Below are positions 58,143 to 64,000 of a DNA stretch of 64,000 nt, piece after piece; position 1 is the first letter of the stretch, and every line of letters begins with the position of its first letter. Below the pieces are notes generated by a model. The model did no database searches and was not told where the DNA came from. It worked only from the letters and a program-made list of their open reading frames with translations. The DNA is taken from NCBI RefSeq assembly GCF_009857535.1, contig NZ_WWCS01000003.1, positions 248,001 to 312,000 on the forward strand, in the 5' to 3' direction. Both the position numbers and the translations under genes were made by a program. Source of the stretch: Duganella margarita. GTDB lineage: Bacteria; Pseudomonadota; Gammaproteobacteria; Burkholderiales; Burkholderiaceae_D.

Positions 58143-58206
58143 GGTCGTCCCCGCGCAGGCGGGGACCCATGCCGAGTATGGATTCCCGCCTGCGCGGGAA
58201 TGACGG
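58143..58206. repeat. REP-type palindromic doublet, copy 3
   Basis: GTCCCCGCGCAGGCGGGGAC and GATTCCCGCCTGCGCGGGAA in opposite orientation, of the same family as copies 1 and 2. It lies 7 bp after the sdhB stop and may protect the long sdhCDAB mRNA from 3' decay or lower expression of sdhE and gltA. Confidence 0.85.
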
Positions 58207-58267
58207 CAGTGTTCCTTAGAGTAGTCGCTCCAGACGCATGGGAGCACAACGTGTAAAGTAGCAAACT

Positions 58268-58546
58268 ATGGAAACGAATCACTCTGCGCATCAGTCCGAC
58301 CCAGCCAACCGCTCGCGCCTGCGCTGGCGTGCCCGCCGCGGTCTGCTGGAAAACGACATCATCCTCACCCGTTTTCTGGATGCGCACGAAACCGAATTGA
58401 CCGACGACGAAGTGGACGCATTCACGCGGCTCCTCGACTTGTCGGACAATGACCTGATGGATCTGGTACTGGCCCGTAAAGAGCCACGAGGCGACACCGA
58501 CCTGCCGCACGTTCACGCGTTGTTGCAGCGGCTGCGCCTGGCGTAG
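58268..58546 (+). CDS. sdhE: FAD assembly factor SdhE
   Basis: A 92-residue helical protein required for covalent attachment of FAD to SdhA. It has the conserved '[17 protein letters not shown]' with the RGxxE motif, then '[20 protein letters not shown]'. It lies in the usual place between sdhB and gltA. Confidence 0.95.
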   Translation: METNHSAHQSDPANRSRLRWRARRGLLENDIILTRFLDAHETELTDDEVDAFTRLLDLSDNDLMDLVLARKEPRGDTDLPHVHALLQRLRLA

Positions 58547-58598
58547 TCACACACCCAGTTTCTTTTACATGCATCATCTCTCCAAGAAGGAAGAGTCC

Positions 58599-59900
58599 AT
58601 GAATATCTCTGATAACAAAGCCACTCTCTCGTTCTCCGATGGCAGCCCATCGGTCGAATTCCCGATTTACAAAGGCACTGTCGGTCCGGACGTGATCGAC
58701 ATTCGCAAGCTGTACGCCGGCACCGGCAAGTTCACCTACGATCCAGGCTTCATGTCGACCGCAGCGTGCAACTCGTCGATCACCTACATCGACGGCGACA
58801 AGGGCGAACTGCAATACCGCGGCTACCCGATCGAACAGCTGGCCGTCAACGCCGACTTCATGGAATCGTGCTACCTGCTGCTGAACGGCGAACTGCCGAA
58901 CGCGGTGCAGAAAGAACAATTCGTTGAGACCGTGACCAAGCACACCATGGTGCACGAGCAGATGCAATTCTTCTTCCGCGGCTTCCGTCGCGACGCGCAC
59001 CCGATGTCGGTGCTGGTCGGCACCGTCGGTGCGCTGGCCTCGTTCTACCACGACTCGCTGGACATCAACGACGCCGAACAGCGTGAAATCTCGGCCATCC
59101 GTCTGATCGCCAAGATGCCAACCCTGGTGGCGATGGCGTACAAGTACTCGATGGGCCAGCCATTCATGTACCCGCGCAACGACCTGTCGTACTCGGCCAA
59201 CTTCATGCGCATGATGTTCGGCAATCCGTGCGAAGAATACAAAGTCAACGACGTGCTGGTGCGCGCGCTGGACCGTATCCTGATCCTGCACGCCGACCAC
59301 GAACAGAATGCTTCGACCTCGACCGTGCGTCTGGCCGGTTCGTCGGGCGCCAACCCGTTCGCCTGTATCGCTGCCGGTATCGCCTGCCTGTGGGGCCCTG
59401 CCCACGGCGGCGCCAACGAAGCGGCACTGAACATGCTGAAAGAAATCGGCTCGGTCGACAACATTCCTGCCTTCATCGCCCAGGTGAAAGACAAGAACTC
59501 CGGCGTCAAGCTGATGGGCTTCGGTCACCGCGTCTACAAGAACTTCGACCCACGCGCCAAGCTGATGCGTGAAACCTGCTACGAAGTGCTGGAAGAGCTG
59601 GGCCTGCAAGACGACCCACTGTTCAAGCTGGCGATGGAACTGGAAAAGATTGCACTGAACGACGAATACTTCGTGTCGCGCAAACTGTACCCGAACGTCG
59701 ACTTCTACTCGGGCATCGTGCAATCGGCGCTGGGCATCCCGGTGTCGCTGTTCACCGGTATCTTCGCGATGGCACGCACCATCGGCTGGATCGCCCAGTG
59801 GAACGAAATGATCGCCGATCCGGAACAGAAAATCGGCCGTCCACGTCAACTGTTCGTCGGCGCTACCGTGCGCGACGTGCCACCGCTGGACAAGCGTTAA
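58599..59900 (+). CDS. gltA: Citrate synthase (type II, hexameric)
   Basis: Condenses oxaloacetate with acetyl-CoA. The 433-residue product has the N-terminal extension of Gram-negative type II enzymes and the catalytic motifs '[13 protein letters not shown]' (His), '[15 protein letters not shown]' (His) and 'PNVDFYSGI' (Asp). ATG at 58599 follows AAGGA; an in-frame ATG at 58569 lies upstream but gives a non-standard N-terminus. It ends the sdh-gltA cluster at a strong terminator. Confidence 0.97.
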   Translation: MNISDNKATLSFSDGSPSVEFPIYKGTVGPDVIDIRKLYAGTGKFTYDPGFMSTAACNSSITYIDGDKGELQYRGYPIEQLAVNADFMESCYLLLNGELPNAVQKEQFVETVTKHTMVHEQMQFFFRGFRRDAHPMSVLVGTVGALASFYHDSLDINDAEQREISAIRLIAKMPTLVAMAYKYSMGQPFMYPRNDLSYSANFMRMMFGNPCEEYKVNDVLVRALDRILILHADHEQNASTSTVRLAGSSGANPFACIAAGIACLWGPAHGGANEAALNMLKEIGSVDNIPAFIAQVKDKNSGVKLMGFGHRVYKNFDPRAKLMRETCYEVLEELGLQDDPLFKLAMELEKIALNDEYFVSRKLYPNVDFYSGIVQSALGIPVSLFTGIFAMARTIGWIAQWNEMIADPEQKIGRPRQLFVGATVRDVPPLDKR

Positions 59901-59922
59901 TCTGCGGATTGACGTCGCAATA

Positions 59923-59950
59923 AAAAACGGGCTTCGGCCCGTTTTTTTTC
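59923..59950 (+). terminator. Terminator of gltA
   Basis: Stem ACGGGC/GCCCGT with a TTCG tetraloop and eight T. The A-run upstream gives it a T-tract on the minus strand too, so it can also serve the convergent hydrolase gene. Confidence 0.93.
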
Positions 59951-59971
59951 GTCGTGCGTCGAGAGCGTTGT

Positions 59972-60973
59972 CTACTTGATCTGCGCCAGCACCTCGACCA
60001 CCGCCTGGGTGACGGCGTCGGGTTTGTCGCCTTGGATGCCGTGCGATGCGCCGGGCACGACGCGTTGTTTACCTTTGCTGGATAAGGCGGCGAGTTCTTT
60101 GTGGATTTTCTCGTTCTCGTCTTCCAGTGCCTTGTTGTCGGCGCTTTGCGGCTTGGACGGATCCATGTAGGGACTTACACCGCGCGTCAAGACGACCAGC
60201 GGCAGGTCGCCGAACGGCTTGCGCAGGGCGCGCAACTGATTGTCGCTGGTGTCGTAGGCGTTGGCTTCGTCGACCCGCGTGCGCCAGTAGGATTTGGTCA
60301 GCATGGTCGCCTTGACCTGCTTGCCCAGGACCGGGCCGAAGTATTGCGCCGGGTCGCCGATGCAGCTGTCGGCCGCGTCGCTGCCGGGCTTCATGCCTTT
60401 GTTCGCAGCGGCCAGACACTGCTGGTCGTGCTCCTTGACCATCGCGTAGAACTTGTTGATGTTGCCTTGTGACGCTTTGTTGCTGCGCGTGGTTTCATCT
60501 TCGCTCTGCGGCTCGACCAGCACCAGGCCCTTCACCTCCCCAGGGTAGCGATAGGTGTACACCTGCACATTGCTGCCGCCTAAAGAATTGCCGACCAATA
60601 GATACGGCGGCTTGATGCCCGCCACCGACAAGGCTTTGTGCAGATCCTCGGCGGCGTTTTCCGAGGTGTTGGGACGGGGTGCAGGATCGCTGAAGCCGAA
60701 ACCGGCGCGGTCATAGGTGCAGGCGCGCGTGTGCCTGGCCACCTCGGGCTGGACCTTGAACCACGCCCAGCCGGCATCGCCCGCCGGGCCGTCGAAGATC
60801 ACCGTCGTGCTGCCCGTGCCGGCGCAGAAAAGATTGATGTGACGGCCGCCGATGTCGACGCGCTGATGTGGCTTGGCGAAGGCGTCGCTAGCGGGGAGTG
60901 CTGCGGCATGTGCCAGCAGCGGCAGGAAAACAGGGAACGCACAAACGAATTTCGTCATTTGAACCAGAGTCAT
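59972..60973 (-). CDS. Exported alpha/beta hydrolase
   Basis: A 333-residue protein with a signal peptide ('FVCAFPVFLPLLAHAAALPA'). The hydrolase fold is clear: 'LFCAGTGSTTVIFDG' (oxyanion region), 'RACTYDRAGFGFSDP', the nucleophile in 'LLVGNSLGGSNVQVY', and a late His in 'VPGASHGIQGD'. The substrate is unknown. The start overlaps the PilZ gene stop by ATGA, so the two are coupled. A second Met lies five codons in. Confidence 0.85.
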   Translation of the reverse strand: MTLVQMTKFVCAFPVFLPLLAHAAALPASDAFAKPHQRVDIGGRHINLFCAGTGSTTVIFDGPAGDAGWAWFKVQPEVARHTRACTYDRAGFGFSDPAPRPNTSENAAEDLHKALSVAGIKPPYLLVGNSLGGSNVQVYTYRYPGEVKGLVLVEPQSEDETTRSNKASQGNINKFYAMVKEHDQQCLAAANKGMKPGSDAADSCIGDPAQYFGPVLGKQVKATMLTKSYWRTRVDEANAYDTSDNQLRALRKPFGDLPLVVLTRGVSPYMDPSKPQSADNKALEDENEKIHKELAALSSKGKQRVVPGASHGIQGDKPDAVTQAVVEVLAQIK

Positions 60974-61308
60974 ATGCTTTGATTTTCCTGCAGCAGTTGG
61001 TGGAAGATGGCGCGGCTGTCGTCGTCGATGCGGAGAAATTGGACGCCGGTTTTGAAGCCCAGTTCGGCGTCGGGATCGCTGTAGACAATCTGGCCCATGG
61101 CCAGCACATTGTGATCGGTGTCGCCCAGCTGCACCTTGAACGACACCGCGCAGTATTGCGCCAGACGCAGCTGGCTGTCGGTTTGCAGGCTGATGCCGCC
61201 GTGGGACAGGTCCAGCGTCTGGACGGTATGACGGGTCTCGTCGGTCATGGTCAGCGTGGCCGGCTGGCGGACCGTCTGGCGTCGGGCTGTGCGGGCTTTC
61301 TGCGTCAT
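60970..61308 (-). CDS. PilZ domain protein (c-di-GMP binding)
   Basis: A 112-residue single-domain PilZ protein. The c-di-GMP motifs are present: 'RRQTVRQPA' (RxxxR, about 9-17) and 'DLSHGGISLQ' (DxSxxG). It would be a cytoplasmic receptor for the second messenger. It is transcribed with the downstream alpha/beta hydrolase. Confidence 0.88.
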   Translation of the reverse strand: MTQKARTARRQTVRQPATLTMTDETRHTVQTLDLSHGGISLQTDSQLRLAQYCAVSFKVQLGDTDHNVLAMGQIVYSDPDAELGFKTGVQFLRIDDDSRAIFHQLLQENQSI

Positions 61309-61341
61309 GATGCTACTGGAAGTTTGATTATGGAAAGATTA

Positions 61342-61752
61342 TCACACTCTTCCATTGCGGCGGTCAGGACGTAACACCAATAGCCACCAACACAACACTC
61401 CGAGCGTCAATTGGGGCAAGTTGAACAGGAATTTGTCGAGCGTGACGTCGCGCCGCTGCGGCCAGGCGCTGTTGGCGGTCTCGGCGATGATGTTGGTGTG
61501 ATAGAAGCACGCCGCCAGCAGGAACAGCGCAGCGATGCCCCAGATGGCCGGCAGGCTGGTAACGCGATGACGCAGCAGCGCCGCCACCGGATAGATCAGC
61601 ACGCAGCAGAACACGTAAGCGAATAGATTGGCCGGCAGGTTGGCCAGATCGAAGTGCGGCAGCACCACCGGCACTGCGCAAATCGCAACGGCCAGCATGA
61701 CGGCAATGACGGGGTGGGCCAACTCAGGCCAGGAGTTGAAGCGGTTGTTCAT
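61342..61752 (-). CDS. Small membrane protein of unknown function
   Basis: A 136-residue protein with about four membrane helices (near 15-31, 40-60, 67-85 and 112-128) and a short basic C-terminus. No family recognised. It lies 33 bp upstream of the PilZ gene on the same strand, so it may be in the same transcript. Confidence 0.75.
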   Translation of the reverse strand: MNNRFNSWPELAHPVIAVMLAVAICAVPVVLPHFDLANLPANLFAYVFCCVLIYPVAALLRHRVTSLPAIWGIAALFLLAACFYHTNIIAETANSAWPQRRDVTLDKFLFNLPQLTLGVLCWWLLVLRPDRRNGRV

Positions 61753-61874
61753 TGTTCTAGTGATAGTAGCAAGGCTGTCATTGTAGTGCTACTTTTTTGC
61801 AGCTGGCTGAACTTGTTCGCTAGAGACTGGTCAAAGTTGAATATGCTAAGGTGGTAGGTGTCTTAGGAGGTGAT

Positions 61875-62165
61875 ATGAATAAGTCTGGCACTTCTCAACT
61901 TACTGTTTTGCTGGAAGCTGAGATTAAACAGAAACTGGAGATGCTTGCCGAGGTGAGAGGCCAGACAGCGGAACAGCTGGCTTCCGAGGCGATTGTGCGA
62001 TTTCTCGGACATGCAGAAAAAATGACTGCCGCCGAGCAGGCTGCTCTGGAGAGCTGGGAGCATTACAAGGCGACCGGGCTGCACCTTACAATGGCGGAAG
62101 CCGATACTTGGCTGGCACAGCTGGAGGAGGGGCATGATGTAGAGCCGCCCCCATGTCATCGCTAA
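61875..62165 (+). CDS. Ribbon-helix-helix antitoxin-like protein (orphan)
   Basis: A 96-residue protein with a short N-terminal ribbon ('TSQLTVLLEAEIKQKLEMLA') and the C-terminal toxin-binding tail pattern 'HYKATGLHLTMAEADTWLAQ'. This is the layout of CopG/ParD-like antitoxins. AGGAGG lies 5 bases before the ATG at 61875. The toxin gene that should overlap its end is reduced to a stub, so the antitoxin is an orphan. Confidence 0.82.
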   Translation: MNKSGTSQLTVLLEAEIKQKLEMLAEVRGQTAEQLASEAIVRFLGHAEKMTAAEQAALESWEHYKATGLHLTMAEADTWLAQLEEGHDVEPPPCHR

Positions 62166-62221
62166 TCTGGTCAGTCGCCGCACTCGCGGACGTGCAGCGG
62201 CTATGTGAGGCATCAGCGTGA
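62153..62221 (+). pseudogene. Truncated RelE/ParE-type toxin remnant
   Basis: Overlapping the antitoxin end, a 22-codon frame reads 'MSSLIWSVAALADVQRLCEA', the usual start of RelE/ParE toxins (WS.AAL.DVQRL), and then stops. The rest of the toxin, some 75 residues, is gone; the minus-strand BlaI-type gene ends 16 bp further on. Confidence 0.7.
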
Positions 62222-62236
62222 GTGTCAGCCCTAGCT

Positions 62237-62614
62237 TTACTTTTCCTGGTCCAGCAAGGCCTGAATTTCTTCGCGTTCTTTTTTGCTGACGTGGCCGCCG
62301 CGCAGGGCGGCCAGGACCAGGGCTTTGCCGGAGCCGGCGAAGGCTTTCTGGATCAGGTCTTTCAGCAGGTTGGTCTGGACCGAGTCCTGTTCCTGCACTG
62401 GCGAGTAGACGTGGGCGCGCTGGCTTTCGTCGCGGTTCAGCAGGCCTTTGGTGTGCATCACTTGCAGCACGCGCAGCACGTTGGCGTAGCTGGTGTCCGG
62501 ACGCGTCTCCACCGCAGCTTCGTGCACTTGCCGCGCCGTGGCGGGACCGAGCGCGAACAGCAGGCGCAACATCTCCAGCTCGGCAGCGGTCGGTTTGGGC
62601 AGATTGGTACTCAT
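62237..62614 (-). CDS. BlaI/MecI/CopY-family transcriptional repressor
   Basis: A 125-residue winged-helix repressor: 'PTAAELEMLRLLFALGPATA', 'SYANVLRVLQVMHTKGLLNR' and 'RAHVYSPVQEQD' are typical of the BlaI family. These are usually controlled by a BlaR/MecR membrane protease, which is absent here. It lies 18 bp after the LRR kinase gene, on the same strand, so the two appear to form an operon. Confidence 0.88.
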   Translation of the reverse strand: MSTNLPKPTAAELEMLRLLFALGPATARQVHEAAVETRPDTSYANVLRVLQVMHTKGLLNRDESQRAHVYSPVQEQDSVQTNLLKDLIQKAFAGSGKALVLAALRGGHVSKKEREEIQALLDQEK

Positions 62615-62632
62615 GGATGTAGAATAAAATAT

Positions 62633-63922
62633 CTAGAACGGATTGTCTAGCTGTTCTTTGATGTCGTTGAAGCGCGGCTGGCCTCGCTGGCAGGCGACTT
62701 GTAATTCACGCAACGCCGGCGGCGCGCTGTCGCTGCGGTCCAGCAGTTCTTCCAGCAGGTTGCCGAAGGCGCGCACTTCCAGCGTTTCCAGCGCGGCGGC
62801 TTGCGGGCCGGCCGGGTCGTAGAACGAGGCGGCGCCGAAGTCGCCCAGCAAGGTGTTGCCGTGCTCGTCGTGCAGGATGTTGTGGCCGTACAGGTCGCCG
62901 TGCAGGATGCCGTGCGCGTGCAATTGCGCGGCGGCGGAGGCGATGCCACGCGCGATGCGCAACGCGGCGGCCAGCTGGAAGCGTTTGCCATCGGCGTAGA
63001 TGTCGCGGGTACAGCTGTCCAGGCTGGGCGGCCCGGCCAGGTTGTGGAAGGCCGGCGAGATCAGCGACATCACCAGGCCGTGTGCGCCGTCGGGATGGCC
63101 TTCAACATGGCCCAGGATGGGAATCAGGTTGGCATGCGCGCCGGCGCCGAGGCAGGCGGCCATTTCGCTCAGCGGCGAGCCGTCGCTGGTCATCGCGCCT
63201 TTGAAGAGTTTGACGGCGACCGGTTCGGCGGCGTCAGTACCACGTTGCCAGTCGGCGCGGTAGATGACACCGGATGCGCCTTCGCCCAGCTTGTCGCGCA
63301 GCGTCAGCGCGGCCCAGTCGATCGCGGCCGATGGCGTGTGGACCAGCGCGTCTTCCTGCAGCTCACTGAAGGGATTGCCGGCATAAGCCAGCCACGTCAG
63401 GCGCGGCAGCGACAGCAGCCAGTCCGGCAGCGCGCTCAGCTGGTTGCTGGCGATGCGCAGCAGTTCCAGTTTGTGCAGCTGCGCCATGGCGTCGGGCAGG
63501 GCGCGCAGGCGGTTCCCGGCCAGCATCAGCTTCTGCAACTGCGGACGTTCGCCCAGCGCAGCCGGCAATTCTTCAATCTGGTTATCGGTCAGCACCAGCC
63601 AGCGCAGTTGCGGCGGCAGCGCGGCGGCCGGCACATCGCGGATCTGGTTAGCCTTGAAGCCGACCATGGTCAGCGCCGCGCAGCCGCCCACGGCCACCGG
63701 CAGTTCGGTAAATTGATTGTCCGAGCAGAACAGGATGCGCAGCTTGTGCAGCCGGTGCAAGTCGTCCGGCAGCGACGTCAGGGCATTGCCGGTCAGATCG
63801 AGGATTTCCAGCGTATCGGCTAGCGCAAAGATTTCGCGCGGGAATTCGGTGAGGCCGCAGCGCATCGACAGGCGTTGGACGCCGGCCAGCGCGCCGCTGC
63901 GCAACTGCTGCAGAGTGTGCAT
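62633..63922 (-). CDS. Leucine-rich-repeat protein kinase
   Basis: A 429-residue fusion. Residues about 15-190 contain seven or so leucine-rich repeats ('LEILDLTGNALTSLPDDL', 'LQKLMLAGNRLRALPDAM'). Residues 208-429 form a protein-kinase-like domain with a glycine loop (212-219, 'LGEGASGVIY'), Lys238 in 'VAVKLFK', Glu253, the catalytic 'HGDLYGHN' (Asp343, Asn348) and 'DFGA' (Asp361). No signal peptide or membrane helix, so cytoplasmic. All main catalytic residues are kept. Targets are unknown. Confidence 0.9.
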   Translation of the reverse strand: MHTLQQLRSGALAGVQRLSMRCGLTEFPREIFALADTLEILDLTGNALTSLPDDLHRLHKLRILFCSDNQFTELPVAVGGCAALTMVGFKANQIRDVPAAALPPQLRWLVLTDNQIEELPAALGERPQLQKLMLAGNRLRALPDAMAQLHKLELLRIASNQLSALPDWLLSLPRLTWLAYAGNPFSELQEDALVHTPSAAIDWAALTLRDKLGEGASGVIYRADWQRGTDAAEPVAVKLFKGAMTSDGSPLSEMAACLGAGAHANLIPILGHVEGHPDGAHGLVMSLISPAFHNLAGPPSLDSCTRDIYADGKRFQLAAALRIARGIASAAAQLHAHGILHGDLYGHNILHDEHGNTLLGDFGAASFYDPAGPQAAALETLEVRAFGNLLEELLDRSDSAPPALRELQVACQRGQPRFNDIKEQLDNPF

Positions 63923-63940
63923 GAGAGGGGACGGTAAAGA

Positions 63941-63972
63941 CGACGGCGCAGTGTATCACTTCACCGCCGTCG
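63941..63972 (-). terminator. Hairpin upstream of the LRR kinase gene
   Basis: CGACGGCG (63941-63948) and CGCCGTCG (63965-63972) form a perfect stem, and on the minus strand a short T-run follows. It probably ends a minus-strand gene that lies mostly beyond the right edge. Confidence 0.45.
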
Positions 63973-64000
63973 TTGGCGGCCGCTTAGCCCCTGGGCTTAC
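63956..64000 (-). CDS. Possible C-terminal end of a gene beyond the right edge
   Basis: On the minus strand, the last 14 codons from the edge ('VSPGAKRPPTTAVK') lead to a TGA at 63956-63958, inside the hairpin just described. This could be a gene's end, but it is too short to be sure. Confidence 0.25.
   Translation of the reverse strand, partial: VSPGAKRPPTTAVK

Overview
The window is GC-rich, densely coded chromosomal DNA from a Gram-negative bacterium. It has an RND efflux pump with an outer-membrane factor, lipoproteins, a type VI secretion module and clade-3 catalase. The order sdhC-sdhD-sdhA-sdhB-sdhE-gltA, divergent from mdh-lyase-acnA, together with a DUF2863 protein and a paired cyanophycin synthetase locus, points to a betaproteobacterium of the Burkholderiales. 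Oxalobacteraceae (Massilia/Duganella type) is my best guess; this is inference from gene content, not a database match.

Layout. 1-6.9 kb: start of a membrane protein, then a tripartite RND efflux operon with a TetR-type operator in its promoter and a TetR gene at its end. 6.9-10.7 kb: a fumarylacetoacetate-hydrolase-family enzyme, a sirtuin, tRNA-Pro(GGG), and an intact ISL3-type insertion sequence with perfect 8-bp target duplication. 10.7-16.3 kb, minus strand: a large beta-propeller sensor kinase and three Tad-type pseudopilin genes. 16.3-25.6 kb: a beta-glucan/glucoside utilisation locus (sugar-binding protein, LacI regulator, GH5, GH1 and GH3 enzymes, GluP-type transporter) with two matching LacI operators, one of them over a promoter that leads into an early terminator. 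25.7-27.3 kb: oleate hydratase. 27.3-35.1 kb: a cyanophycin locus, in which an ABC exporter with an unusual N-terminus and a DUF1854 protein diverge from a degenerate and a canonical cyanophycin synthetase. 35.2-40.5 kb: an AT-richer type VI effector module made of an internally deleted VgrG, a DUF4123 adaptor, a DUF3304 lipoprotein and a Tle1/DUF2235 lipase. 40.5-48 kb: catalase, patatin, CoA-transferase, M14 carboxypeptidase, CYTH protein, a pseudogene inside a large composite palindrome, and DUF2863. 48-60 kb: TCA-cycle genes on both strands around a GntR regulator with its own palindrome. 60-64 kb: alpha/beta hydrolase, PilZ, a membrane protein, an orphan antitoxin with a truncated toxin, a BlaI-type repressor and a leucine-rich-repeat kinase.

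How the parts work together. The 16-25 kb locus reads as secreted glucan hydrolysis (GH5, GH3), uptake of the released sugars (GluP; the binding protein has no permease nearby) and cytoplasmic glucoside cleavage (GH1), all under the LacI protein. The 27-35 kb locus makes the Asp/Arg storage polymer cyanophycin; no cyanophycinase is in the window. The TCA block supplies malate dehydrogenase, aconitase, succinate dehydrogenase with its flavinylation factor, and citrate synthase. Most promising for new biology are the cyanophycin-associated exporter, the mini-VgrG module, the LacI-controlled short transcript, and the hairpins that cover ribosome-binding sites of the catalase and patatin genes.
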